Assembly (NCBI RefSeq): GCF_003265705.1
Contig: NW_020312968.1
Coordinates: forward strand, 812,305-876,304
DNA from: Callorhinus ursinus
Lineage: Eukaryota; Chordata; Mammalia; Carnivora; Otariidae
Length of the DNA stretch: 64,000 bases
Direction of reading: 5' to 3'
The notes beneath the pieces were generated by a model that searched no databases, was not told the DNA's origin, and saw only the letters and a list, made by a program, of their open reading frames with translations. The number at the start of each line of letters is the position of its first letter. Within the stretch, counting starts at the first letter, position 1. Below, piece by piece: positions 1-11,319 of this stretch. A program made the translations under genes and the position numbers.

Positions 1-212
1 CAAATATTCTGTATATTATATGTATTATATACTATGTTCTTACAATAATACCTTTTTCCTTTTTTTGGGTACTTCTAGGCTATGCAGTTCATCTTCAAGT
101 TTTTTTTTGAATTGTCACAAATCTCCCCAAATTTCCTGATATATTTGTTGAAAAATATCTGCATCTCTGTGGACCTACATAGTTCGAACCTGTGCTGTTC
201 AAAGGTCAACTG
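1..212. mobile_element. Tigger/MER2-type DNA transposon end
   Basis: Terminal part of a TcMar-Tigger family element, cut by the window start. The sequence runs into the inverted-repeat end (GTTCAAAGGTCAACTG, ending at 212), followed by TA, the expected target dinucleotide of this superfamily. The AT-rich stretch at 1-50 (TATATGTATTATATACT) matches the subterminal region of Tigger1/MER2 as I remember it. It is a fossil with no coding capacity. Confidence 0.8.
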
Positions 213-789
213 TATATGGAACGAAACTGAGTTTTCCTTAAGGGAACTGATAACATAGCAGGGGAAGGGGCTTGAGGGAGCAGAACTTGATGTTAATTAT
301 TGGGAAAAATAAGACCATTTCATGTCTATACCCCAAGGAGTGGAGGCTTTCAACGATTGGGTCACATGCATTTTTATTTGAAGGTTAGAACAGAGGGTTC
401 TTCATCTCTCTAGTCCCAATTGCACTAGAGCAGTGCACTGCATATGAAAGGCAGGTATAGCAGTCTAAAACAATCCTTGGAAGAAAAGCAGGAAGAGCAT
501 CACTGGAGTTCTTCCCCATGGTGGATAAGTGAACTATAATGTATCTTTTCCTCTCCTCACTGCTGGTCTTGATCTTCTATTTTGATTTTAATTTTCAGTA
601 GTCCTAATATCTAATTATTTACCTATTTCTTTTCTATTGTAAGATAAAAAAGAAGGAAGGCCATGGTAAGCTATTGTAAGATGCTGAACAATAATTTTCT
701 CTAAATTATTACAAGTCCCTAAAAGACGGAGCAGGTTATGAACACATAAGCCAACAACAACAATAGCAATAACAAAGACAAAATCCTAT
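213..789. other. No gene or clear repeat seen
   Basis: AT-rich unique-looking DNA. I recognise no exon, RNA gene or repeat family here. Confidence 0.5.
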
Positions 790-963
790 CCTGTGCCTTT
801 GTACAAGTCACCTAAATTCTCTGCACTCCAGTTCTCTCAGCTGCCAAATACGGGTGGTAATTATATATGGAGTTTTCAGGTTGTTAAGAGGGTTAAGTAA
901 GATGAAGGGAAAAGTTTTAAAAAACTGTCAAATGCTATTCAAATATAACATATCATTATTCTT
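790..963 (+). repeat. MIR SINE remnant
   Basis: Follows the MIR core in order: CTTTGTACAAGTCACCTAAA, then CTCAGCTGCCAAATACGGG, then a GTTAAGTAAGATGAAGG stretch. It is diverged, as expected of an ancient tRNA-derived SINE. Confidence 0.7.
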
Positions 964-1319
964 ATAATAAGTATTTGTTGAGTCACACTGTGCAGGATCA
1001 AGAGATAGAGTTAATAAGAACAGAAATCATGTGATAACTGCCATGGTATAGGCACAGGGGTAAAGCTTAAAGTTGGAGAAATCATTTGCACTTCATGTTC
1101 TGGAATGCAAATCACAGCCAATATGACCAAAGGCACTTTGAGAGGGCAGAGGAACTTTGAGGTGATCTGGGCAATTTTCAGACAACATCCTGGGGTCTGG
1201 TGAAGTGAAATAGCAAGGCCGAGTGCACAGGATCCAGATCCCAGCCGTACCACCAAAGCAGACTTAATTAGTGTTATTAGGCAGAAGTCTTAGTAACATT
1301 TCATTTGAAATAATGTCCA
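964..1319. other. No gene or clear repeat seen
   Basis: Unique-looking DNA. The reverse-strand 81-codon open frame at 1011-1256 resembles no protein I know. Confidence 0.4.
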
Positions 1320-1470
1320 GCCGCTGCTCTTTCCAACAAGGTTCAGAGGGTGCTGAGATTTGCGCACAGTCTCGAACTTAATCAGGGGAAGGTCAGACAT
1401 TGAACCAGGATCAGACATTGAACCAGGTCTCCTGCCCATTGACCACTTGTCGCATCATATGACCCTGCTA
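1320..1470 (-). repeat. Possible MIR remnant with internal 18-bp duplication
   Basis: The order of motifs (aacTTAATCAGGGGAAGGTCA, ATTGAACCAGGTCTCCTGCC) resembles the reverse complement of the MIR 5' half. Within it, an 18-bp unit, TCAGACATTGAACCAGGA, is repeated head to tail at 1393-1410 and 1411-1427. Confidence 0.4.
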
Positions 1471-2469
1471 TCCTGGGGCTCAGATTTGGAGCTCTTGGCT
1501 GCAGACCAACCTCTGGTCAGGCAAGACAGGCACAAACTTTGGCAAAAATAGAACATTTTTAGAGGAAGCAGACTATCTTTTCGATAGAACATGGATACAA
1601 AAGACAAGAATTCTGAGTAGCACCTTGTGGGCGGACTGTCTTGGGAACCTGGGTTCATAAGTAGAATTACATTAATTTCATGCATACAAGGGATTTGCCA
1701 GGGACTCAGTTCTAGATGGCTGCCACTCACAACCATGACAAATTAGATTTGCCAAAATTAATAGAAAGTAACATGAATTATTTGACTCAGTCACATTAGC
1801 TGCCAAATATTTCTTTAGGGTCTTGGATTAACAGAAGTAGAGAGGCTTGTAGAGAGGGACATGAATAAGAAAGAAATGGCCAAGAAGTGGCCTCTGTACA
1901 TGAGAGGAGTAATAGGCATTCAAGAGTTATGTCCAAGAGATCTTTTATTTTTTATTTTTTTCAAGAGACACTTTTAGTTATTGTTAAGAATGACCTTGCC
2001 TTTCTGAAAGTGAGTCAAATAGTTTTCTGGCAGATGACAGGCAGTCTTTAAGTATCTTGAGGAAGGGATACTTCTGTCTGACTCTCAAAAAGACCCCTAG
2101 GGATTACAGTGGTACTATCAGCCACAAGATGTAGGAAGAAGCGCTCCTCTGAAGGATCACCCAGAAATTCCCTAATGGATGGGTCATGGCCTTCATTCTC
2201 CACTGACTCTTCTGTCTCTTGCCCGGTTACCCGATGGCCTCCTAGTTCATCTGCCACATGAGTCTGATCCCTTCCCTGATCTGCATTCGTAATGATCTTC
2301 CAATAAAGCAAGTCTAATACTGCTATTATCAGACCTAACAAGTTCAATGGCTTCTTCCCCTTGCTTTTGAGCTAACATCAAAATACTGCATTCAGATTAC
2401 AAAGTTCTAAGATCTGACCCCAGACTCCTGAGCCCAGACCACCAGTGTGGTCTCACTCCAACCTTTGCT
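1471..2469. other. No supported gene; one protein-like ORF on minus strand
   Basis: No repeat recognised. On the minus strand, 2048-2347 encodes 99 codons whose last 70 have an acidic, protein-like composition. I do not recognise the product, and no splice structure, conserved domain or upstream continuation is visible; upstream codons in that frame run into stops near 2370-2380. It may be a chance frame or part of an old retroelement. Confidence 0.3.
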
Positions 2470-2765
2470 TTGACCTCGTGGTACAAACTGAGCTCCATTT
2501 TCACAGCTCTAAGCACACCATGCTCTCACTCCTCGGGCTTTGCACACACACTGCTTCTTTGGCCTGTTTCAGAATGTCCTTTTTCTTCATCCTGCAATTC
2601 CTATTCATTCTCCAGGTCTCAGATAACCATCACTTCCTTAGAGAAGAATTCTCTGATCTTTAATCCAGGTTATTTTTTGTTCTCCCCATCACCCCATGTA
2701 CATCTAGTCTCATGACATTAATATTTTATTGTGGTAACTTATGTGACTGGGAAATTAAGTGCCAT
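2470..2765 (+). repeat. L2 LINE 3' region
   Basis: Matches the remembered L2 3' order: GGGCTTTGCACACACACTGC, then AGGTCTCAGATAACCATCAC, then CTTAGAGAAGAATTCTCTGA, then an ATGACATTA-like stretch. Diverged and non-coding. Confidence 0.6.
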
Positions 2766-2944
2766 TTATAACCATGGATGCCTGCTAAGGGGCTGGATAT
2801 TATTCAGATGAAGAGCCCCTTGGTTCTGTGGAGTATCTTGGGTTTGAATAATCAAAGTTGGGGTAGGAGCTGAGTTATATTTAGGGATGGAAAGATTTGA
2901 ATTGTTCAGCATAAAAAAATAAGAGAAGTTTTTGATTGGCCTAT

Positions 2945-3140
2945 TTCCCCTATTTATTGGGCACTTACTATGTATGGGCCAGGCCTGGTCTAAGGGCCTC
3001 CCATGTATTAACTCACTTACTTTCACAACATCACTCTCAAAGAGGTACCATTCCTATCCCTATTTTATAAGGAAGCAAAAAATCTTTCCCAAGGGTTCAC
3101 CAGGAATAAGTGGTATAGCTGGAATATGGTCCCAACAGAG
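2945..3140 (-). repeat. MIR SINE, near full length
   Basis: Reverse-complement MIR: TTATTGGGCACTTACTATGT, CCATGTATTAACTCACTTAC, CCTATTTTATAAGGAAGC and CAGGAATAAGTGGTATAGC appear in consensus order. Confidence 0.85.
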
Positions 3141-3294
3141 AAGGGGCACAGGAGAGACAGAAATGGCCAAGAAGCCAGAGGGGAAGTGATGCTTGAAAGC
3201 CATATCACATTGGGGAAGCTGAGATGAAGCTGTTGAGGGGCCAAAGGGCTACATTTTAAGAAGTGGGACTTCTAACTATTTGACTTTGAGCTCA

Positions 3295-4095
3295 TTTATT
3301 CATTCTTCAAACAATTTCTATTGAGCATCTACTACATGCTAGGCACCGCTCTCAGATCTGGTGCTTGGAGGCAGGGGGAGGCAGCCTTGCTCATAAACTG
3401 ATAATTAAGTAGAAACCTGGAGAAATCAAGGGGAAATGTCATGCATGCATATATAGGAAAGGTGATTTAGTCAGAGGTTTAGTCATCTTCTGTTGAAGAT
3501 GCAAAGACCCTGAGTGGGGTCGTGTTTATTGTTTCTGAGGAAACTTCTGGTAGCTGTTGTGTCTAGTAGCAGGATGGGCAGGGTGAGAATGCTGGAGATG
3601 AGGTCAGCAAGGAATTGAGGGTTGTAAACAGGTAGCCCCCTTGGGCTTTTATGCTGAATGATAGGAAAGTGGAGGGTTTCGAGGAGACTAGGACTTGATC
3701 TTATTCATATTTTATTTATTTTTTCCAAGATTTATTTAATTTATTTGAAAGAGAGAGAGAGAGTGTGTGCTCATGAGTGGGAGCAGCAGAGGGAGAGGGA
3801 GAGAGAATCTCAAGCAAACTCTGCACTGAGCATGGAGCCCAACGCAGGGCTCCATCTTACAACCCTGAGATCACTACCTGAGCTGAAACAAAGAGTCAGA
3901 CGCACAACCAATGGCACCACCCAGGCTCCCTGATCTGATTCATATTTTAAAAGGATCACTCTGGATGCTGCATAAAGAACAGGCTTTAAAGACAAGTGGG
4001 AGACCATTTAGGAGTCTGTTGCAAAAATCTAAGTGAGAGATGATGTCAATTTGGAGGCGGTGAGAAGCGGTTGAATTCTAGCTACATTTGGATGA
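3295..4095 (-). repeat. L2 LINE, antisense, split by a carnivore SINE
   Basis: The left part begins with TTTCTATTGAGCATCTACTA, the reverse complement of the L2 3' terminus. The right part, after the SINE, has AAAAGGATCACTCTGGATGC and GTTGCAAAAATCTAAGTGAG, which are reverse-complement L2 sequences further upstream. The two parts belong to one ancient insertion interrupted at 3714-3931. Confidence 0.75.
3714..3931 (-). mobile_element. Carnivore tRNA-Lys SINE (CAN-SINE), minus strand
   Basis: Reads as the reverse complement of the SINE: T-rich tail and AGATTTATTTAATTTATTTG, a GA-rich tract, GAGCATGGAGCCC, TGAGATCACTACCTGAGCTG, and the head complement ACCACCCAGGCTCCC. Imperfect 17-bp target-site duplications flank it (GATCTTATTCATATTTT at 3697-3713 and GATCTGATTCATATTTT at 3932-3948, one mismatch). 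Inserted into an older L2. Confidence 0.95.
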
Positions 4096-4474
4096 TGAAG
4101 TTGTCAAGGTTGCTGTGATATATTTCTCCATCTCTCAAAACTTCCATTAAGTCTTGTTCACTCACTAAAGCGGTGCTATGAATGGTGCACGTGTGTATAT
4201 GTGTGTGTGTAAATTAAGGAAGAGGGCTGAATCTCATCTCGTGAAAATGTAGTACAGAATAGCCCTAACACATACCAGACAGTGAAAAGTTTCCTAAACC
4301 AAACTAATTCAGCAGAAGGGGATGCTCAGAGACAGACCTGGAATAAAAAGGTAAGGCTTTGGGGATTCTCACACTCCTGGGGAGCACACCGGACTTTCCA
4401 AAATACAGGAAATGGGATTCAGTGAATTCTTAAATGGCAGAAGGATCCCAACCAAGGTCTAGACTACTTCTGTC

Positions 4475-4612
4475 TCCACCTTTCTCACTAGACCGTGAGT
4501 TTCATGACAACTGGCATTGGGTTGTGCTGGTATTATTTGTCATTGTGCACCTAGTGGCTGGCCCCTAGTAGATACTCAACAAATGTTCCTTGGAGAAAGA
4601 AAATGAATGGCT
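4475..4612 (+). repeat. L2 LINE 3' end
   Basis: CTAGACCGTGAGTTTCATG followed by CACCTAGTGGCTGGCCCCTA and GATACTCAACAAATGTTCC match the L2 3' terminus. Confidence 0.75.
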
Positions 4613-4624
4613 TCCCATTGGACA

Positions 4625-4656
4625 TCTCTTGGACATCTCTTCCCATGTCCAAGAGA
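4625..4656. repeat. Perfect 12-bp inverted repeat (hairpin)
   Basis: TCTCTTGGACAT at 4625-4636 is followed, after the 8-nt loop CTCTTCCC, by its exact reverse complement ATGTCCAAGAGA at 4645-4656. An 11-bp direct repeat, GGACATCTCTT, overlaps the left arm (4620-4630 and 4631-4641). No T tract or RNA gene context is present. Confidence 0.8.
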
Positions 4657-5227
4657 GGCTAATGTTCAATGGTTCCTGTTCATACTAGAAGTCCAGAATT
4701 GGGAAGAAGAACTAAAACGCAAAACCTTGCTTCTTCCTTAAGAAATGCGAACCAGATCGCAGTGGGCCAAATGTAGAAGCCAGTATTCAGGCGAGTATTT
4801 TTCAAGCATCATTCTCAACATCAGCAGCAGAAACATCAAACACTTTGTCTACATTATGTGAGAGGCATCTGTGGGGAAGAGGGAGGTGAGCGGAGGGACA
4901 GAGAGTTTAAACAGGTGATGGGGAGAACCCTTGGCCATGTCGCAGCAAGACCTTGGGGGCAGTTCCTAGTTTTTGCCCTTATTAGCTGGGTGTACTTGAG
5001 CAAGTATTTTACTCTCCAACTTGAAACAGGAAAAGGCAGGTGATTATAAAAATCGGGCCTTATTGGGTCAACAACTCATCAAGTCCCTATGAATTGAGAC
5101 CAGGTTTGTAAATATGCTTTAAAGCACAGCACATGTATATACTGTAATTGACCTTATAACATCTTTGGTGAAGATATAGAGAACTGTAGAAGGCATTCAA
5201 TTGTGCGAGATGCTAGCATAAACAAAC
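4657..5227. other. No gene seen
   Basis: Unique-looking DNA without recognisable exon or repeat. Confidence 0.4.
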
Positions 5228-5406
5228 AGGGTTCTAGAGGGGAGGGGGGTGGGGGGATGGGTTAGCCTGGTGATGGGTATTAAAGAGGCCATGTACTGCA
5301 TGGAGCACTGGGTGTTATGAACAAACAATGAATCATGGAACACTACATCCAAAACTAATGATGTAATGTATGGTGGTTAACATAACATAATAAAAATTAA
5401 AAAAAA
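5228..5406 (+). mobile_element. Carnivore L1 3' end, 5'-truncated
   Basis: Shows the carnivore L1 3' UTR end in order: a G-rich tract, GGTTAGCCTGGTGATGGGTA, GCATGGAGCACTGGGTGTTA, GAATCATGGAACACTACATC, AACTAATGATGTAATGTATG, then AATAAAAATT and A tail. A severely truncated retrotransposon copy. The G-rich tract at 5239-5261 has four G runs (4, 6, 6 and 3) separated by 1-2 bases. Confidence 0.9.
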
Positions 5407-5574
5407 GAATTAATGCTTTAGCAGAGGCATAAAAGTGCTCATTTTTCTGTCCCAGGCGGCCTATTGTACTGGTCCTTGCCATCGTGCCCTATGTTCCTTG
5501 GTACGTGATAACTACAGGTAGGTGCCAGGCAGTACCAGAGAATCCGCTGTTCATGCTTAGCTTTTGCTCCCTTC

Positions 5575-5715
5575 TGGACTGAAGGCATATTACGGAATTA
5601 CTGTAAGCCAACGAGTCTCCATTTGTAAATGAGGGATAAAATTTGCCAGCTGTCTCCTAACCTCCCTGGGAGTAACTGGGGTTTAATAAGATAATGAACA
5701 TTATTCTCTCCATAT
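5575..5715 (+). repeat. Probable MIR fragment
   Basis: GTCTCCATTTGTAAATGAGG followed by a GGGTTTAATAAGATAATG stretch resembles the second half of MIR. Confidence 0.5.
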
Positions 5716-6424
5716 GCACTCTACACTCTTGGCTCCCATGGTCTTCAAAAGGCTCTCCATAGGCATACATGCAGATTCAAAAATCAAATTCAGATGGTCA
5801 TACGGCAAGCCGCTGAGACTCATGCCAATGATTATTCATCACAAATTAATATTAATACCCATTAGTTAATGTTTTCTATTAGCAACTGTACAATTAATCA
5901 AGAACAATATGTCACAAGGCAGAGCCAGCTGTAGGTCGATAACTGGGATGTAGGTGGCTTGCTTTCAGTGGCCATCACATCACCTTTGCTTGTCTTTTCA
6001 AAACTTCCCACTGCTTCTGTTGCTTCTTTCTCTGGCCATTAAACCTAATCATTGAATCCACATAAAGGTACTTGGAAAGCACAGAAATATTTTCAGGGCA
6101 TGAAGAAAAGTTGCATTTTGAAGGAGGATTGCAGGAAGAAGAAAGACAAGGCATAAAATAAATGAAATCGATCAGTAGTGAATAATGATAATAAAATGAT
6201 AATGAAAAAAATAGTAACAATCACAGCTCTCACTTATTAGTGAGTGCCCAATACATAAGGCGCTGTGAAGAATGAGGATTCTCAGAAATGGTCCATGATT
6301 TCAGAAGCTGACACTTTCCTTGGGTTGACCAAGACTAAGTCCACAAAAGTGAAATGACAATGCTATAAATAACAACACAACATTCAAACAGCAGAAGCAG
6401 GAGATTTCACAAGGGTAAGTACAG
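5716..6424. other. No gene seen
   Basis: Unique AT-rich DNA. A short MIR-like piece (CACTTATTAGTGAGTGCCCA, about 6230-6260) may be present. Confidence 0.35.
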
Positions 6425-6635
6425 ACTCCTGGCCTAGATTGGCTGGGTTTGAATTACAGTCCTGCCACCTGCGAGCCCTGTGATCTCAGCCAAGTTACTC
6501 AGGCTCTGCGTGCTATAGTTTCCTCATCTATAAAATGGAGGGAGCAATTATTCCTATCACACAGGGCTGGCTTTGAGGATTTTATGAAATAATATAGGCC
6601 ATGTACTTAAACTGCCCCTGTGCACATAACACCAC
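6425..6635 (+). repeat. MIR SINE
   Basis: GGGTTTGAATTACAGTCCTG, GCCAAGTTACTCAGGCTCTG and TTTCCTCATCTATAAAATGG follow the MIR consensus in order. Confidence 0.85.
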
Positions 6636-8004
6636 CACAACCAACTATGATGCATTATGACTTGTAAATCCTATTGTGCAGACACTAAGGCAATGGCAGC
6701 TCTGAAGAGGGAGTCTATACTACCTGATGGAGAAGGGCGATCTGAGCTGGATAGGACCCATGAATGCGCCTTAGCAAGGAGTGGACCATTCTAGATGGGG
6801 CCATTGAGTATGATGTGAGTAGCCATATAGGGGTGCAGAGTATCACACCCAGAAACCAGACCAAAAGGGCCCTGAGTGCCAGATATTAGTGCCTTAGGAA
6901 GATGAAACTGGTAATGATATGTGGAAGACTGGAATGAGGAGAAATTGGTGGAGGCCAAGTTAAGAAGAGAAATTTTAGGCATCGCGGAGAAAGAAATTTG
7001 GAGTCCCAAGGAACCCTTTAAGTCCGTGTATGCATAAAGCGGGTCCTTTCTGTAGGCTTCTTTTCCATCCTCAGAGCTAAATGTGAAGGGAAATGCTAAC
7101 AACCTCTCCAGAATGCAGAGCTAATGGTGTGCACAGTTATAGGTGGAATTATTTAGTGGAAGTCCTGGCAGAATTTCTAAGGGAAAAGCTGCATAGTCGG
7201 TACACATGCTTGCTGATACTAAAAGTGGGATGTGTGTTACTTAAAATCAGATACGTACTTCATGAGCTGCGGAGCTTTTTCCTTCACATGAAGTTGTGCG
7301 TTTGCAGCTTGTCAGGACTCGCCTGCTATCTTTTGAATATTCAGCCATCAACCTTTAGAGTGGAATTAGTAGCACTTTAATTTTCTGATAACACCTAAAT
7401 TAAGGTAAGGGTTCTAAATACTTTATTAATAATGTACACACTAATTAATACAAATCACTTTTCCAGCATGTATTATTAAAGGATGTGTTCCAACATGCCT
7501 TTTTATGTTTTCCAATTTACTTGCTTAGAAAACTGGTTGCCGTTTCCACATCTTACCCCACACTATTCTTGATCCATTCTCTGCAATATGGAGGGAGAAC
7601 TTTCCACCCTGGCTTTGAGAAGAAAGCCTTCCTCAGTTCTGTCTGGCTCTCCACTGAAATGATTTTTTTGTTGTTGTAGAAATAAGTCCTTTCATAAATA
7701 CACTTAAAGTCAGACACTCTGGACCTAAAATTTTACTCTCCAAATGACGAGTTCTTTACGTTTTTACCTGTGGCTCTACAATTCCAAGTATGAAGAGGAA
7801 AACTGGAACTTTCAGCTGAAATTCAAACTTGAATTTTTTTCTTTAACTGACAGGATGCCTATTGCATTTTCTTTTTCTAACCAGAAAGTCTTAGAGTGCA
7901 ACATTCCTGACACAGTTTTGTGGCTGTGTAATGTGGAATTAGCTCCAGTTCTAACTTAGTGGGAAGGTAAACTGCGAAATGAGGGGACATTTCCTTTCAG
8001 GGAG
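6636..8004. other. No gene or recognised repeat
   Basis: Contains reverse-strand (6791-7102, 103 codons) and forward-strand (7093-7380, 95 codons) open frames with no recognisable protein content. No CpG cluster, splice structure or RNA gene seen. Confidence 0.4.
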
Positions 8005-8215
8005 ACCCTGGGATGGTCTAAAAGCACAGGCTCTGCAGTCGGTCTGCTGAGTTCAAATTCAGATCTTGACACTTCCTCAGTGTGAGGCAGTGGCCAAAGT
8101 ACTCAGCCTCTGTCCCCTCATTTCCTCATCTGTAAAATAGGGATGGCTATGCCTGTTCAGGGGGTTGTTGCAAAGATTGAAAGAATCGATATGTATGGAG
8201 GACTTAGATCAAACT
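8005..8215 (+). repeat. MIR SINE
   Basis: GCACAGGCTCTGCAGTCGG, GAGTTCAAATTCAGATCTTG, CATTTCCTCATCTGTAAAAT and GGGGTTGTTGCAAAGATTG track the MIR consensus over nearly its whole length. Confidence 0.85.
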
Positions 8216-9119
8216 TAGATTTACTCAACAGACCCTACCAACAGGTACCCTTTTTCCCAGCTCAGGGGAGTGGGGGCAGGACAGGTGTCCTGGCTCACAT
8301 TGAGGCCAGGCAGGCACTCCTGATCGTTTTTCCAGTTAACTTTCCACTTAATACATGCCCAATGCCTGTGCAGAGTCTGCTGGGCTGTCATGTGCTGGTG
8401 GCACAGGGCTCAGGTTCCTGAGGATGCAGGGCAAGAAGTCAGCAAAGAGGAGCCTCCAGCACCTCCTGTCCTACAAGGCTTAGAGATGAGAGTCCACACT
8501 GAACCAACGTCTATTTTATTAATAGGCAATCTAGCTTTCCAAAGTAATGAACCCCAAGCTATGGAGAGTCTGTACTGTCATAGACTCCACAGACCTCACT
8601 TTGGTCCACTAAGATGTGACTCCGTGATGCCTTCCTCTTCCCTGCCCTATATGCAGACATTCAGCCATTTCCACCTCCAGTAACGATCGGTCATTCTTGC
8701 CCAGTGAAGGGAGGGGAGCCGTAAGAGAGACTAGATTTGGTGCATATTGTTATTTTTTCTCTAATAATTAACAGAGGACTTCTTCTTCCTCTTTCCTTTT
8801 TTTCCCCCCCAAGAAGAATGTTTTGAATTCCAAGGTTAAGGCTTGCCAAGAGTTCCTGCTATCATGGGACCAAAGATAGATTTCCCTCATGGGATCCGAG
8901 GAGGCCATTGGTGCAATTTATTTCTGTCTCCATGCTAAGTAATGGATGTGACCTTGTGTCTCACAAGGCTCTCCTAACGCCCGTTGCCCTGGATATGAAG
9001 AGTTAAACATTCCACTCCTCTGTAGAGAGATGTAGATACCTTGACATTCAGAGGCACAGTTCCCAACCTAATCCTTTCTAAATCAGATTAGTCCGTCCCA
9101 TCGCTGACAGTTCAGTGAT
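8216..9119. other. No gene seen
   Basis: Unique-looking DNA with short overlapping chance frames around 8143-8683. No repeat family recognised. Confidence 0.4.
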
Positions 9120-9740
9120 GAGTGCATTCCTCAAAGAGAATCTCATCTGAGATGCAGAGCACTCGCTGCAGTTTTATAGTATCAGGGTGGTAATTCATGC
9201 CCTGAGTAATAAAGAAACTCATTAAATGTAGAATCTCGGCTCTTGCTTTGTACTTAGACCTCCCAGCAGTTTAACTTATGCATGAGTCCAAATACTTTAA
9301 GGGATAATATAAAAATTATCTACTGTTCTTTCATATCTAAAATTGGGATTTTGTTTCCCTTCACTACATTGCTAACATAACTAGGAAACAATATATTACC
9401 CTAATTACATGTTATTTATTAGAAAGGAAGCAAATAAGTCATTTGGAGACAAATCCCTATAGTTATTCATGGAATTGCTTTAGATGACAAAGATAGAGTC
9501 AAGCCGGCAGTCTTTCATTATATTTATTACACACTCTTTGTGCTAATGAACAATCACAGTCTTCACTGAAATAATGGTCTCAGCTCCAAGTTGTACGGAA
9601 TGCTATATGGGCCATATTTATCAAGAACAAGTCAGGGCTTTGCTTGTCCTTTGTGTCTTTGCTTTCCATTGAAGGAAGAGGGTGGAAGACAAACAGAAGT
9701 AGCTTGGGGGATTTTAATGAGTACAATGGAAACCAGTTAG
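9120..9740. promoter_or_regulatory. Candidate conserved noncoding block (AT-rich)
   Basis: About 600 bp without any repeat I can recognise and with no open frame of note, rich in homeodomain-like and A/T motifs (ACATGTTATTTATTAG, GTGCTAATGAACAATC, GGGCCATATTTATC). That texture is typical of conserved noncoding elements. This is inference from composition only; cross-species alignment would decide it. Confidence 0.3.
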
Positions 9741-10186
9741 CAGATTAAAAAAAAAAAAGGCTCATGCAACCTTCAGTAGCAGTCCACTCTTGAAAAAAAT
9801 GATCACTTATTGTCCTGTCGGAATCCCGAGTAGGGTCACTCCTTATCTCGAGGCAACAGGAATATATATACACATAAATATGTATACCTCTGAGTTTGAA
9901 ATTTTGATGAAAAAGTTTCTAAGATTTTACTGAGATACTTTAAATACTTATTTGCTTATCCCGTAAATGGGGGCAAAAAAACTAATACAGCTCTTTGTTT
10001 TAAAGTGGAAAACAAAAAAATTTTGAAAATCTAACCTGAAAAAAGATGGGGACTTTCTTTTAGCTCTTGGTTTTCTAGATACTATCAACTCCTCCTTGCT
10101 GGGGGAGTTGGAATAAGAGAAGAACATCGTCTCAGGAGAAAAACTTTCAAAAACGATATGAACAAATGAAACATTTTCCCTGCATG
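9741..10186. other. No gene seen
   Basis: Includes a 12-A run near 9747-9758 without a nearby AATAAA signal, so it is not supported as a retrocopy tail. Confidence 0.4.
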
Positions 10187-10253
10187 TCCTATATATATAT
10201 ATATCTATAGACATAGATATATAGATATAGATATAGATATATTTATTTATTTA
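10187..10253. repeat. (TA)/(GATA)-type AT microsatellite
   Basis: TA dinucleotides grade into ATAGATATAG units and then TTTA units. A simple repeat, probably length-variable. Confidence 0.9.
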
Positions 10254-11319
10254 TCATGGCTCCTGCTGTGTCTTTAGGAAAAGAAAATCTTCAGTATGAA
10301 GGCAAGGGGTGAACCATTTTGTTCCCATGTGTTTACAAGCAAGCTGTCCAAAGTTGTGGGAGCTTTAAGAGGAAAAACATTTTTAGTTCCCTTCTTTTGG
10401 AATAACTGAGCCAATATGTTAGCACTTAGAATTGCTGCCTCATGGATAGCACCAGAACTGTATTTGAGGATTAAACCACAGATAACAAAAGAGCACAGGA
10501 AAATCTAGGAGGGAACGGAGCCAAGAAAGTCAGCTGGGACCATCTCTTCTTTTGAATTACCAGTCACCCTTCAGTTGCTTTGTATTCAAACATTTGTCTA
10601 GTTCCTCTTCAGAGCTGTTTAGTGCACTCTCCCCTGCACAGGAATATACAGTAGGATTTCCCATCCCAGATCAGACCGTTGGTGCATGGAGCTGGTATGC
10701 TAACATTGGCAAACTTCCAGTAATGAGGCATCCGCAAGGCAAACCAACAACAAAGCTTGTTGCCAATTATGCGAGGCTGTGAACAGGGTTGCGCTTGAGG
10801 GTGGTTGCCGGTGGGGGCTGGAGTGGGGTTAGGGGTGCTAGGAAGGAGATGAGGGGAGAGGGGTGAGTGAACAGTTTAGGGCTAGGCATAAAATTCTACT
10901 GCTGAAAAACTGACTTTGCCCTTCCTCCTCGAAATCCCTCTAAGCTTTTTGCAGAAATCAAAGAAAGTTAGTTTATTAAGTATATATTTGGGAAAACTTG
11001 TCCCTGAGTTGGGAACAGGGAGAGGGAGTGAACCTAGCCTAGCTCTGTAAATGCTGCTAGAAGGGTGGATCCTGCTAAATCTTGTCCATGGCTTTACTCT
11101 CTGGTCTCCGGGCACCATGTTTTGTCATCTTAGGAAGTGAGCTGCATGGAACTAAGGTGACCACGCCCACTGGCTTGCTTCCAAGTCCTATTCCCACCTG
11201 TTGTCCTGGAATGACCTTTAATAGCGATACTGCTTTTTTCTCAAGTGTCCTAGTTTGGACAATAAATCATAAGGTCACCCTAATTACCATCTAGAACCCA
11301 GCTTCAGACAACTAGGTAT
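10254..11319. other. No gene seen
   Basis: Unique-looking DNA with several unremarkable open frames under 80 codons. No repeat recognised. Confidence 0.35.
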
